The notes below the pieces were generated by a model. It ran no database searches and had not been told where the DNA came from. It worked only from the letters and a program-made list of their open reading frames with translations. From Richelia sinica FACHB-800 (GTDB lineage: Bacteria; Cyanobacteriota; Cyanobacteriia; Cyanobacteriales; Nostocaceae): DNA of 64,000 nt. Below, piece after piece: positions 26,954 through 36,938 of this stretch (within the stretch, counting starts at the first letter, position 1; every line of letters starts with the position of its first letter). The stretch is taken from positions 24,056-88,055 of the forward strand of contig NZ_JACJTT010000023.1 in the NCBI RefSeq assembly GCF_014698825.1, in the 5' to 3' direction. The position numbers and the translations under genes are program-made.

Positions 26954-27706
26954 GGTCAACCTCAATGTCGGAAATTAATAGCGTTGTCAAATTGCTCTAC
27001 TAAACGAACTTAAACAGTTTCCTGTCTAGAGTCTGGAGTTTAAATTCTCGACTAGGCAACACAATACATCCAGAAAGGAGATGAGTTACTAGAACGTGAG
27101 AAGCCAGCAGTTTGGCTGTTGGTGGCATTTAGTAGCTTTTGAGCAAATGAATGGTCTCCTAGCTGCATCATTGCAAACTGTGAGTGACGCGAAGTTAGGT
27201 GGGGCTTCGCGCTGCACTTTTACCCTTGGTAAAAGCCGCATAACCCAGTTCATTTTGTATTATGTATGTATTGCCACTACATACACGTAGTTGTTAAACT
27301 AGGGAAATCAGCCAGATCATACGATTTTTTTTCACTTAAAATCAAAGCACTCTAATGGCAAAATCCCAGTCAAAACTCATTTCTTAGCTGGAATAGAGGT
27401 GATTATCTACGATAAGCCCCGTTATGAAATTCCCAAACACGTTTGAGGCAAAGGTTTTAGGGATTTTACAGGGTGAGGGTAGGGAATAGGAGTTGACAAG
27501 AGAGAATTTTTTCCGGAACGGCCTTTTGGGGTGAATAACAATTTTGGATTTGGAAGTTGAGATGGCATCTTGACTAAGGGACTCTTGCAGTGGGTGCACA
27601 CCACAAGTTCTCCTGCGTGCTTTTAAAGATTGATGAGAGACGGTAAAAGATGGGTTAATTGTCTATTTTTTCCGGTATCGTATTAGTTTTATGGAGCAAA
27701 AAGTGC
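26954..27706. other. Long intergenic region upstream of psbO
   Basis: About 750 bases between divergent genes. ORFs here are short and not protein-like. Visible items are an 8-bp hairpin CTTTTACC-CTT-GGTAAAAG (27217-27235) and, next to it, a GCGAAG/CTTCGC inverted pair (27189-27209) like small dispersed repeats. It must hold the psbO promoter and that of the next plus-strand gene. Confidence 0.4.
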
Positions 27707-28072
27707 ATGAGCAACGACCAAAACTTGCCATCAGCGGATCTGCCTAGTAAACTGCAAGCGATCGCTAGTTCTGTTCAAGATGCCGCCCAAGCTTGTCAAG
27801 GTGACATCATAGCTATTTTGTCACTACTACGGCAGTTGGAGCGTTTACACCGAGAAATTCGCGATGGAGTCTTTCAAGAAAACCTACCAGATAATCGTCA
27901 AAGACTCTATTCGTTACTGAGGGATATAGAGTCTGAGGGTGGTTGGCCTTATATTGAACGGATGAAATTACAAGCTTTTTTAAATAATCTCCTCACGGAA
28001 GAGAGTGAGAAGAATGATTTAACCAGTCATAACCATCATAATTTACGACCGGATGACTCTTTAGGATGGTGA
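27707..28072 (+). CDS. Conserved hypothetical protein
   Basis: 121 residues from ATG 27707 (MSNDQNLPSADLPSKLQAIA). It is mostly helical: QGDIIAILSLLRQLERLHRE and IRDGVFQENLPDNRQRLYSL, then IESEGGWPYIERMKLQAFLN. No signal peptide or membrane segment. I do not recognise a named family, although the pattern looks conserved in cyanobacteria. Its last 37 bases overlap the 3' end of the convergent STAND-WD40 gene. The in-frame start at 27659 would add a hydrophobic stretch and is less likely. Confidence 0.72.
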   Translation: MSNDQNLPSADLPSKLQAIASSVQDAAQACQGDIIAILSLLRQLERLHREIRDGVFQENLPDNRQRLYSLLRDIESEGGWPYIERMKLQAFLNNLLTEESEKNDLTSHNHHNLRPDDSLGW

Positions 28073-31000
28073 GGTGGAGATGGGGGAAGGATGCCTTCAC
28101 AAAGCAAGCGATCGCTCTCCTCAACTTTTCGATTATGCTGGAGATAATTATTGACCCAGCTACAACCACGCACCAACAAATCATCAAGATTGAAGTTCCA
28201 CAACATGATTGTGTTGTCATCACTAGCTGATGCCAATGTTTGACCATTAGGGCTAAAGCTAATGTTTAAGACTGGGAGACGATGACCGGTGAGGGTGTGA
28301 ATTAATTTACCCTCACGGCTCCAAATTTTCACACTTTTGTCCCTACTGGCAGTGGCTAGAAGTTCACCATTAGGGCTAAAGGTTATAGCATTGACGTTAT
28401 CGCTATATCCCTGCAACCAGGTTTTGACTAAAGTTCCATCCCTACGCCATAATTTCACAGTGTTATTCCAGCTAGCAGAAGCAATTAGCTGGTCTTGGGG
28501 AGTAAAACCCACGGCCATGACCCAGTGGGGATGGGGTGAAAAGCTTTTGAATAATTGTCCATCCCGTTGCCAGAGTTTGATAGTCTGGTCATCACTCCCA
28601 GAGGCTAAAAGTTGACCATCGGGACTGAAACTGAGACTATTTACCCATCCTTGATGTCCTTCTAAAGTTTTGAGTAGCTGACCGCGACGGTTCCAAAGTT
28701 TGATAGTTTTATCTTGGCTAGCGGAAGCTAATAATTCTCCATCGGGGCTAAAGACGATACTAGTAATGCTGCCACTATGGCCAGTTAGGGTTTTGAGAAA
28801 ACTGCCATCCCTGCGCCAAAGTTTGATAGTTTTGTCGTAGCTGCCAGAGGCTAAGAGTTTACCTTTGGGGTCAAAACTGAGACTGGAAACTTTATCTGTA
28901 TGTCCGGTTAATGTTTTGGAGAGTTGAGTGTCTTGCTGCCAAAGTTTAATGGTGCGATCGCTACTCCCAGAAGCTAAAATTTCACCATCAGGACTCCAAG
29001 CTAAACTCAGGACGTGATCTGTGTGTCCTCGTAAAACCGTTGTGCTGGGAGGGTTAAGACTCCAGAGTTTCACACTTTGATCATCGCTAGCAGAAGCTAA
29101 AAGTTGTTGGTCAGGACTAAAAGCTATATTATGAATGCGATCGCTATGTCCTGGCCAAGTTTTCAGTAAAGTTCCATCCACATTCCACAAATTCATCTTC
29201 CCATCACTGCTAGTAGCCAATTTTTGACCATCACCACTAAAACGAACACTGGCAACAGCACTTTGATGGTTCAGAACAGTTTTTTCAACCATCTTCTCAC
29301 CGCCTTTTTCTTTCCACTCCCATAACTTCACAGTTTTGTCATCACTAGCAGAAGCCAGAAAGTCTCCTTGGGGACTAAATGCTACAGAAGTTACCCTCTG
29401 TTGATGTGCGGTGAGAGTAGTGAGTAGAGTTCCATCCCGATGCCAAATTTTTACTGTCTTGTCATCACTAACAGAAGCTAGAACATCACCTTTGGGACTA
29501 AAGGCCAGGTCATTAACTCCACCTTGATGTCCAGTGAGAGTTTTCAGTAATGTACCCTCTTGACTCCACAATTGGATAGTTCCATCTTGACTACCAGTGG
29601 CAAATAACTGGCCATCGGGGCTGAAATTGACCTTGTACACCCCTATTGTCTCCGTCAGGACAGTTTGATGGGGTAAAGAGTTAAACTTGCCTGTATCGGC
29701 ATTTTTGCGCCACAGTCGTACAGTTTTATCTAAGCCAGTAGAAACTAAAGTTTGACCATCGGGACTGAAACAGATACTAGTAACAGCATCAGTATGACCT
29801 GTCAGGGTTTGTTGTAAGGAACCTTGAGCACTCCAAAGTTTAATAGTTCTATCTAGACTCACGGAAGCCAGTAGTTGACCATCAGGACTAAAGGTGACAT
29901 CCCATACTGGTTTGTTGTGTCCTGAGATGCGATTAACTTCTATCACCCCATAGACCGCTTGCTGCATAGCTGTGACAACTTGCATTCTCGTTGCTGGTTG
30001 GACTCCATCAGCCTGTTGTAGTTGTCGCCAAGCCTGTAAACTGGCTAATAAGGCATCAAAATTTTGATGAGCAGCAGATAAATTTTGACTTTGAGTTGCC
30101 ACAGCACTAATTTTGGCGTTGATTTCTGTCGGTTCATTGGGTTGATTTGTCAAAAAATCCACATATTTTTGACCATAACCTTGCCACCACAACGCCCCTA
30201 TTATTCCTGCCATCATTGCCATCATCACACCTGCAACTCTCGTTTCTTGCAGTCGTTGTGTTAAAGCTAAATTTAACTGTTCTTGGCTAAGTTGTTGAGC
30301 AAATTCAGCTTGGTCTTTTTCAAATTTAATTTTTGCTAATTCTGCAATAATGCCGTAGTTATTTTTGTGGCGGATTAATTCAACTAAATAATCATGTACC
30401 AATTGATAACTGTAGTCTATTTCTTCTTGCCATTTTAAAATTAAGCCTGATTCTACTAAGATGCTAATAATTAATTCCCAAACAGAAGATGTAAAAGACT
30501 CATGAATCTGTAACTCCTTGATTAACTGATCTGTAGTTTTAATTGGTCTTCTGCCTTTTTCGTCAGTTAATGCAAACAGTAAATGCCAAGTTATTTGTTC
30601 ATTTTCTGATCCACAATCTTGAATAACGGATTCTAACCAACGCTCAACTAATTTTTCCCAGCCGCCACAGGTTTCATATTCTTCTTGCGTAGTAATATTT
30701 TCAGCTTGTAATTGAGCGCCAACTATTTGTAATTCAATGGGATGGATTAATTCTGTATCTCCAGCTAAATCATTAACCAATTGCCATATCAACTCAGGAT
30801 TGATATCGTAATGAGTGTCTTTGGTTAATTGATAAATCACACTAACTGCATCTTGTTTAGAAAAATATCCTAGATAATAACGAATATCTTTGTCAAAAAC
30901 ATTGGTATTAATAACACTTAAATTATAAGATGACTGAGATTTATCCTGGCTTAATCTTTCTAATTCCAGCAGGCAATGTAAATAATCTTCCCGCAAAGAC

Positions 31001-32967
31001 AAAATAATTTTTACAAAAGGTAAATTTAAACATTGACATAAGAATTGATAAAATTCGTATCGTCTTTCAGAACATTGAGTATGAAAAAAAAATTCTTCAA
31101 ATTGGTCAAAAATTAAAATGACAATATACTTTCGTTCTACGGCTAACTGAATTTGCTCGATTAATATATTAGGCGTAATTGCTTGTTCAGGCGCTAAGGT
31201 TGCTTCTCCTAATACCTGATGGAGATTTTGAGCAACATTCACAACCCAATCAGTGTAAATAGAAATAGCAATAGCTAAAGGAATTCTTTCACCAATAATT
31301 TTGTCTTGTAAGGTAGGAATTAAACCAGCTTTGAGTAAGGAGCTTTTACCTACTCCTGAAGGCCCGTGAATCACTGTCAGTTTATAATCTGCACGGGTAA
31401 TTCTATTAATTAAATGATTAATATCTTGCTGTCTACCAGAAGCAGTAATTTCTGGAGGAACTGCTGCTAAACTTGGGTCGATTTGATGACGTTGGGGTTG
31501 TAATTGACTTGCACCGATGAAAGCACGAAAACCATATTGATGTTCTATTTGGATTTTTTCTTGCTTAAGTATAAAAGCTTCTGCGTAATCACCCAATTGC
31601 TCGAAGTAGAGCGATCGCAATTCCTCTACAATTTCTAAATATAAAATTGGGTCATAATGTAGCTCACAGAGCATCTTGGCCCATTCCAAATGATTAACAG
31701 CTTCTTCCCACTCACCCAAATAACGCTGAGTTTTACCAAGTAGTAAAAAGTACCAGCTTTTCCGTTGTCTGGAAACTCCTGTAGCTGTTTCTGATATATC
31801 AATAACTTTATGGGCTAATTCAGATGCCAATTGCCAATGATAATTAGCCACAGCCACCGCAGCTAAAAAACCATACATTTGGGCAATGGCAACATCATCA
31901 GTAACTTGATTTAACTCTAAAGATTGTGTAACTAATTTCTCTAAATCTTGCCAAGCTTTTAAGCGATAAAGCATTTCACATACAGGCAAGATAAACTGAG
32001 AAATTAACTCTTGTTGATCACTATTTTGGACACAAATTAAACCTTGCTGAAAACAGGATAAAGCATCTTGCCAATATTTATGATTATCCCGGCGATGAAT
32101 TTCTCCTAGCCGCCGATAACATAAACCCAGATGAAATAAAACAATTGCTTTTTTTAATAGTATGCCAGCATTATCTGTTGTACTTCCTTGTTTCCATAAA
32201 GCTAGGCTAATTTGATAATGAGAGATAGCTGAGGCAACTTGGTCATGAAGATAATCATCATATCCAAGTAAAAATTCTAAACTACCTTCTAAATCAGCAT
32301 CTAATTTAATTTGATATAATTTCCATAAATCAGTACGAGCCGCTTCTATTTCCCGGCGATTTTGACAATGAATATCAACATCAACAAGATGAGTTTCTAA
32401 AAACTTGGAAGCATCAGCAGCTAAAAGTTGATTAAATAAACATTCTGTGGCTTCTCGAATTAAACTGAGTAAATCATCTGCCTCCATTTCCACTTTAATC
32501 GTCGTTACAGCCCAACTTTTAAAATCGGGTGCTAAACGAGCCAACAAAGATAGGGTATGGTCTGGCAACCACAATACTATAGGCAAGGGAAAAGTAGCAG
32601 CGTAATTATCTCCTGCTTGATTCAGTTGCAGCAAAACATTTTCTAAGGCAATTACCGACTCTAAACCAAACACCATCACCGCAGAAATTGCCTTTTCCAT
32701 TGCTAATTCTGGATGATGAATAAATAGTTCATTAACTAAAGTATGACGAAGAGAATGTGTGTGATGAGGTAGAAAAACAAACCGAATATGCAGATGTTCA
32801 CTAATATTTTGTAATTGCTGCAATACTCGTTCACGCAGATGACCATAGTTACACCTGACCAAAATCAGCGTAAACTGACCTTGAGAGAGAGTAAGCGATC
32901 GCATCAACCTCTGCAAAGCTGAAGAATTATCATTGACTATTCCCGTGGGAAATTCCTGTTTGGTCAT
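28036..32967 (-). CDS. Giant STAND NTPase with helical repeats, TM segment and 14 WD40 repeats
   Basis: 1643 residues. The N-terminal 180 residues resemble a small P-loop-like or sensor domain without a clear motif (FTLILVRCNYGHLRERVLQQ). Residues about 200-490 are TPR-like helices (for example YRRLGEIHRRDNHKYWQDAL). The nSTAND1-type NTPase has Walker A GPSGVGKSSLL near residue 535 and Walker B VILIFDQFEEFF near 618. A hydrophobic segment MMAMMAGIIGALWW lies near 910. Residues about 1006-1597 hold 14 WD40 repeats, enough for two seven-bladed propellers. This layout is typical of signal-sensing STAND proteins, some of which act in defence or cell death. It lies 23 bases after the ATPase gene, so both form one operon. 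Confidence 0.9.
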   Translation of the reverse strand: MTKQEFPTGIVNDNSSALQRLMRSLTLSQGQFTLILVRCNYGHLRERVLQQLQNISEHLHIRFVFLPHHTHSLRHTLVNELFIHHPELAMEKAISAVMVFGLESVIALENVLLQLNQAGDNYAATFPLPIVLWLPDHTLSLLARLAPDFKSWAVTTIKVEMEADDLLSLIREATECLFNQLLAADASKFLETHLVDVDIHCQNRREIEAARTDLWKLYQIKLDADLEGSLEFLLGYDDYLHDQVASAISHYQISLALWKQGSTTDNAGILLKKAIVLFHLGLCYRRLGEIHRRDNHKYWQDALSCFQQGLICVQNSDQQELISQFILPVCEMLYRLKAWQDLEKLVTQSLELNQVTDDVAIAQMYGFLAAVAVANYHWQLASELAHKVIDISETATGVSRQRKSWYFLLLGKTQRYLGEWEEAVNHLEWAKMLCELHYDPILYLEIVEELRSLYFEQLGDYAEAFILKQEKIQIEHQYGFRAFIGASQLQPQRHQIDPSLAAVPPEITASGRQQDINHLINRITRADYKLTVIHGPSGVGKSSLLKAGLIPTLQDKIIGERIPLAIAISIYTDWVVNVAQNLHQVLGEATLAPEQAITPNILIEQIQLAVERKYIVILIFDQFEEFFFHTQCSERRYEFYQFLCQCLNLPFVKIILSLREDYLHCLLELERLSQDKSQSSYNLSVINTNVFDKDIRYYLGYFSKQDAVSVIYQLTKDTHYDINPELIWQLVNDLAGDTELIHPIELQIVGAQLQAENITTQEEYETCGGWEKLVERWLESVIQDCGSENEQITWHLLFALTDEKGRRPIKTTDQLIKELQIHESFTSSVWELIISILVESGLILKWQEEIDYSYQLVHDYLVELIRHKNNYGIIAELAKIKFEKDQAEFAQQLSQEQLNLALTQRLQETRVAGVMMAMMAGIIGALWWQGYGQKYVDFLTNQPNEPTEINAKISAVATQSQNLSAAHQNFDALLASLQAWRQLQQADGVQPATRMQVVTAMQQAVYGVIEVNRISGHNKPVWDVTFSPDGQLLASVSLDRTIKLWSAQGSLQQTLTGHTDAVTSICFSPDGQTLVSTGLDKTVRLWRKNADTGKFNSLPHQTVLTETIGVYKVNFSPDGQLFATGSQDGTIQLWSQEGTLLKTLTGHQGGVNDLAFSPKGDVLASVSDDKTVKIWHRDGTLLTTLTAHQQRVTSVAFSPQGDFLASASDDKTVKLWEWKEKGGEKMVEKTVLNHQSAVASVRFSGDGQKLATSSDGKMNLWNVDGTLLKTWPGHSDRIHNIAFSPDQQLLASASDDQSVKLWSLNPPSTTVLRGHTDHVLSLAWSPDGEILASGSSDRTIKLWQQDTQLSKTLTGHTDKVSSLSFDPKGKLLASGSYDKTIKLWRRDGSFLKTLTGHSGSITSIVFSPDGELLASASQDKTIKLWNRRGQLLKTLEGHQGWVNSLSFSPDGQLLASGSDDQTIKLWQRDGQLFKSFSPHPHWVMAVGFTPQDQLIASASWNNTVKLWRRDGTLVKTWLQGYSDNVNAITFSPNGELLATASRDKSVKIWSREGKLIHTLTGHRLPVLNISFSPNGQTLASASDDNTIMLWNFNLDDLLVRGCSWVNNYLQHNRKVEESDRLLCEGILPPSPPHHPKESSGRKL

Positions 32968-32990
32968 ATTCCCTGTGCTTTCCCAGACCT

Positions 32991-34340
32991 TCAGCTTAAA
33001 TGAGGACTACTATATCTCTGTTTCTGCCAAGTCAAGACTTGTTCTGTCTCCGCTAATGCTGGACTAATACCAAACCACCTCCCCTGACTATCACGATATT
33101 CAAATAAATACATACTGCGTAATAAACTCTGATAGTCAGCTTCTCCATTCACACTTTGCTGCTGCACCACTTCAAACAGTAATTGCCATTGATACTCATC
33201 AATTGCTAACAGTAAATCATCGCGATAATCTTTAATTACTGCCTCTAAACAATCTCTAGAAAAGGGTGGGTCTTGTCTTTGCAAACAGCTATAAAGTAAA
33301 CCCAATAAATTGCGAATATGTCCACCACTCACCCGGCACAATCTATCTAAGGTTGTGGGATGGTCAAATAATTTTGTCATTAAAGATAATCGCTCATTCC
33401 AAGGTACTTCTGGAAAAGCTCTCGCTAATAGTAACTGCCGTAATAACCACATACCTGGTTCATAATCACTCCCATCTCTTTGCCTCACCAACACCATGGG
33501 TAAAACCTTAGGAGCAATACCACCTCCTAATCGGTTTTTGAGGGTTTCATATTCATTAGAAAAAATCAATGCTAAAGGAATGGTATAAACCAGATGGCAT
33601 TTTAATCTTCTTAACTGCTCACCTCTATCAATAAATAGATATTCTGGTTGGGTACGGCCAGAGACAACCTGACGCATATCCACCCGATCTAAATTATCAA
33701 CAATAACCACCAAACCTTTTTGACCGCGTTTTTTTAACTCCTTAATTGCCCTTTCTAAAATCTCCTCATTAATTGCCTGTAAAATGCTGCTAGTGCGAGG
33801 TTCTAAATATTGTCTGAGTTGGTTCCGCATCTGGGTACTATCTTTAGTTCTGGCCGTAATTCTGGCAATACCTAAAGACAATTCTGCTTCTGCTAACTCT
33901 ATAGGTGTTTGTAAAAAATCACCAACTTCTTTAAACAAATTGACAAAAAAACTTGGTTTAAGTTTAATGCCAATTCCTTCTAAACTCACACTTACTTGAC
34001 GAGCTACACTCAACAAAATATCGCTAATATCTATATCTGCCATGTCCAGGTCTTGACTGGACTCAAAATAAACTACATGAAATCCTGCTAATTGCAGTTC
34101 GGCTTTGAGACGTTGTAATTCTGTAGATTTGCCACAACCAATATGTCCTGTGAATAATTGGCAAGTTGGTTGATCAGGAGAAATCCGCGTAATTGTTCGC
34201 TGTAATTCTTCAACAATTTTACAACCACGAACATTAGAAAAATCTATATAATACTGCCGATCCAGCGCCTCACTCATATTGAGTCCATAGCTAGGATTAC
34301 AGGCTTTATAAAAGCGCGGCAAATGAAGTGGATTGTTCAT
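32991..34340 (-). CDS. P-loop ATPase upstream of the STAND-WD40 gene
   Basis: 449 residues. Residues about 10-45 (LPRFYKACNPSYGLNMSEAL, then YYIDFSNVRG) precede Walker A in LFTGHIGCGKSTELQRLKAE (about 62-80) and Walker B in KGLVVIVDNLDRVDMR (about 215-230). Later come an arginine-bearing sensor region (FIDRGEQLRRLKCHLVYTIP) and a helical C-terminus. This is an AAA/STAND-like ATPase with an NLDR box like KAP-type NTPases. Start chosen at ATG 34340; a TTG at 34361 with AGGGG before it is possible. The tight link to the STAND gene suggests that the two act as partners. No membrane segment. Confidence 0.82.
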   Translation of the reverse strand: MNNPLHLPRFYKACNPSYGLNMSEALDRQYYIDFSNVRGCKIVEELQRTITRISPDQPTCQLFTGHIGCGKSTELQRLKAELQLAGFHVVYFESSQDLDMADIDISDILLSVARQVSVSLEGIGIKLKPSFFVNLFKEVGDFLQTPIELAEAELSLGIARITARTKDSTQMRNQLRQYLEPRTSSILQAINEEILERAIKELKKRGQKGLVVIVDNLDRVDMRQVVSGRTQPEYLFIDRGEQLRRLKCHLVYTIPLALIFSNEYETLKNRLGGGIAPKVLPMVLVRQRDGSDYEPGMWLLRQLLLARAFPEVPWNERLSLMTKLFDHPTTLDRLCRVSGGHIRNLLGLLYSCLQRQDPPFSRDCLEAVIKDYRDDLLLAIDEYQWQLLFEVVQQQSVNGEADYQSLLRSMYLFEYRDSQGRWFGISPALAETEQVLTWQKQRYSSPHLS

Positions 34341-34593
34341 GTAGATGAGATGTAGATGCAATTGATTACCCCTTTTTTGCCTGAAGATTATTCTTGAGGC
34401 TCAAAAGAGTAGAGAGCTTTTATTCACAATCAACATGGTGCAAATTACCAATTTATTAACTGATAATCTTCACCACAATTGGGACAGGATTTATGTTTTC
34501 GGTATGTACCTTAAACATATTTGAATTACCAAATTTTGCTTGTTCTCTGAAGCTGGTTTTGTATCATTTTGAATTGAGGATGTCAAGGGGAGT

Positions 34594-34633
34594 TAGGGGT
34601 CTAGGGGTCTAGGGGTGTAAGGGTCTAGGGGTA
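34594..34633. repeat. Tandem octamer repeat
   Basis: Five direct 8-base units of the type TAGGGGTC (variants TAGGGGTG, TAAGGGTC, TAGGGGTA), 40 bases in all. It is a short tandemly repeated repetitive sequence of Nostocales style. It lies in the 387-base gap between the divergent ATPase gene and ftsQ, which shows nothing else but the presumed promoters. Confidence 0.85.
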
Positions 34634-34727
34634 ACAAAGAAAGAAATTATTTACTCCTAAACTTCTTCTTGACGATTGACTATACTATGTACTCAATGAG
34701 TTAAATTAACATCATCAAGGGGTATGC

Positions 34728-35603
34728 ATGGCTGGTATAGTATCAGTTTCTCGCGCCGATTTAGCCCAGCGTCGTCAGCAATTACGTCGTCAAAGGCAGG
34801 TCAAAATATTCCAGGCTCTTTGGCGGACATTAGCTGTTACTGGACTGGCCAGTGGATTATGGTGGGGAGCAATTCAACCAATTTGGGTGCTGAAAACGCC
34901 TAAACAAATTGAAATCAAATCTGGTCAACAAGTATTACCAGAGTCAGTGATTCGATCGCTCCTAGCTTTATCCTATCCCCAATCCCTATGGCGAATTGAA
35001 CCATCAGCGATCGCTACCACTCTCCAGAAACAACCAGCGATCGCTGAAGCTACTGTTAACCGTCGTTTATTTCCACCCGGTTTAATTATCGAAATCAAAG
35101 AACGAGTACCCGTAGCAGTGGCACAAATGCCCAGGCCCGAAAAATCAACTACCAACAATAAGTCTCAAAACAATAATTCATTAGCCTTAATAGATGATAT
35201 TGGTGAATGGATACCCCTAGAAAAATACACTGCTTTGAATCCCAACATTAAATTGCCCAGCTTAAAGGTGATTGGTTCTGCAACCCAATGTCGTCCCCAC
35301 TGGAACCAAATTTATGCAGCTGTCAGTCAAAGCCCCATCCCTGTATCAGAAGTTAATTGCCAAAATCCCAACAATTTAATAGTGAAAACGAATTTAGGGA
35401 ATGTTCATCTTGGTTTGGCCGATCAAGAATTACCACAAAAAATGCAAATGCTGGGCAAAATGAGTTACTTACCCACAAAAATGAACTTGGCACACATTGA
35501 CTATATCGATCTCAAAAATATCGATTATCCAACAGTACAAATGAACTCCAAATCTAAAAATTCCAGCAGTCAAGATGCTCAAAGTCTGGTTAAGCCACGT
35601 TAA
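34728..35603 (+). CDS. ftsQ: Cell division protein FtsQ/DivIB
   Basis: 291-residue single-pass membrane divisome protein. A basic cytoplasmic N-terminus (RADLAQRRQQLRRQRQVKIF) leads into a membrane segment (about 32-55). The POTRA domain follows: IEIKSGQQVLPESVIRSLLA, then PQSLWRIEPSAIATTLQKQP, AIAEATVNRRLFPPGLIIEI and KERVPVAV. The C-terminal part (LIDDIGEWIPLEKYTALNPN; LKVIGSATQCRPHWNQIYAA; VHLGLADQELPQKMQMLGKM) corresponds to the beta domain. Overall identity of the family is low, but layout and place before ftsZ agree. Unlike compact division clusters, about 1.3 kb separates it from ftsZ. Confidence 0.9.
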   Translation: MAGIVSVSRADLAQRRQQLRRQRQVKIFQALWRTLAVTGLASGLWWGAIQPIWVLKTPKQIEIKSGQQVLPESVIRSLLALSYPQSLWRIEPSAIATTLQKQPAIAEATVNRRLFPPGLIIEIKERVPVAVAQMPRPEKSTTNNKSQNNNSLALIDDIGEWIPLEKYTALNPNIKLPSLKVIGSATQCRPHWNQIYAAVSQSPIPVSEVNCQNPNNLIVKTNLGNVHLGLADQELPQKMQMLGKMSYLPTKMNLAHIDYIDLKNIDYPTVQMNSKSKNSSSQDAQSLVKPR

Positions 35604-36219
35604 ACTATCAGAATTGGATAAAAAGCAGAGTAATAGGCAAATCTCAAGCCTCGTGATTCATTGATTCTGAATCAACACATTAATAGTACATTTGCTCTAA
35701 ATACCTTGAACTTTTGACCCTAGCTAAGAATGACTGATACATGAGAGATTGTTATTCTCAGCCATAATTTGATTAATTTAACTTCTCATCAAACCCTAAC
35801 TAAAATGGGGATTAAGTTTTAATTAAAATGAGATAGTCCGCCCTAGCAACTTCTCTCTCCCAGCTTATGTACTTTCCCAACAGTAATGATAGTCATCATC
35901 AAAATTCCGATCCCCTATAAATCTTGACTATCAGGAGAGCAAACACTCTCTATTTCAGTTACTGTTGCTTATGGGGTATTAGTGCTCACCTTTCTACCCT
36001 GACCTAGTTTTAACCAACTCAGTTGATCTGTACCTGCTGGTGTATTAACCCTACTATTGAGGTTTTTTATAAGATAGAATATTGCTTCAACACGATAGTC
36101 TGTTAATTACTATTTAATTGGTTTATAGTTGAAAATCTCTCAGTCAGTTCATTTTTACTACAGCTAAAACCCAGGTAAGCAGCAGCTAATGTTTGCGTAT
36201 CCACTGGCAATTCTCTCTC
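35604..36219. other. Intergenic region downstream of ftsQ
   Basis: About 600 A+T-rich bases with no recognised gene. Together with the doubtful ORF that follows, it forms the long ftsQ-ftsZ spacer, likely containing ftsZ promoters, which are several in Anabaena. Confidence 0.4.
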
Positions 36220-36885
36220 ATGGTGAAATCTACTAATCAGACAATTCAAACTTCAGATCACAGAGATGACATATTCACTCAAAATATGTCATCCTCGTCT
36301 GCTTTGAAGCGTCGATTTACTCTCACCATCTTCAATAGTATTGTTAACTACCAGCCACTGCCTGGGAATATCAATTCTCTACCCAAACCTATTTGCTACC
36401 CAAGCATCAACAAAAATCAATGGGAGAGGATAAAAAGTCAATTTTTTGTTATTAATATTCTCCACTTACGGTGGTTGAATGTAACAAAAAAATCCAGTTT
36501 TATGTATTTTTCTAAGAAAAAGAGTTATAGGCTATACAATAAAATCTGGAAAAATCTAGGGTTTTACATTGAAAACACCACTGCTAACTGTAAAATTGAT
36601 AACCAATGCTACCCTTCCATCATCGGATGGGGTGAAGATTGGAAAGACAAAAGATACAATGAGCCAAATTGGCACACAAGCAGTCAAGATATGAAAGTGA
36701 GGCGGAAGTTATACAGAACAATTTGCGGTAAATGTAGGTATACTTCTCTAGAATTAAACATGCCTGAAGCGCTTCAGGTAGCTGATGTCATCAAAATCCC
36801 CCTCACTGCTCATCCTAGAGCTTTAGAGGTAACAAACACAATAAATAGCCTTGCCATGAAAATGGCATTGTCCAACTATAGTTGA
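36220..36885 (+). CDS. Doubtful ORF between ftsQ and ftsZ
   Basis: 221 codons open from ATG 36220 (TTG 36193 is also in frame). The product is basic, rich in Lys/Asn/Tyr/Ser, and shows no motif I know: for example RIKSQFFVINILHLRWLNVT and CKIDNQCYPSIIGWGEDWKD. Two cysteines occur as CGKC near residue 180. There is no clear ribosome binding site. The length argues for a real frame, while composition and position inside a spacer that usually lacks a gene argue against. It may be an open frame over the ftsZ leader. Confidence 0.3.
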   Translation: MVKSTNQTIQTSDHRDDIFTQNMSSSSALKRRFTLTIFNSIVNYQPLPGNINSLPKPICYPSINKNQWERIKSQFFVINILHLRWLNVTKKSSFMYFSKKKSYRLYNKIWKNLGFYIENTTANCKIDNQCYPSIIGWGEDWKDKRYNEPNWHTSSQDMKVRRKLYRTICGKCRYTSLELNMPEALQVADVIKIPLTAHPRALEVTNTINSLAMKMALSNYS

Positions 36886-36938
36886 CTATTAGGTGAACAA
36901 CACCAGAAAAAGCCGTTTATCTAAAATTTCCGAATCCA

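Noticed and set aside
27096..27290. 64-codon ORF upstream of psbO
   Set aside because: It crosses two palindromic repeat-like hairpins and has no protein-like conservation pattern.
28036..34340. A named anti-phage system such as Avs
   Set aside because: The STAND NTPase and WD40 repeats fit a sensor, but I see no nuclease, TIR or other effector domain typical of named systems, so no system name is given.
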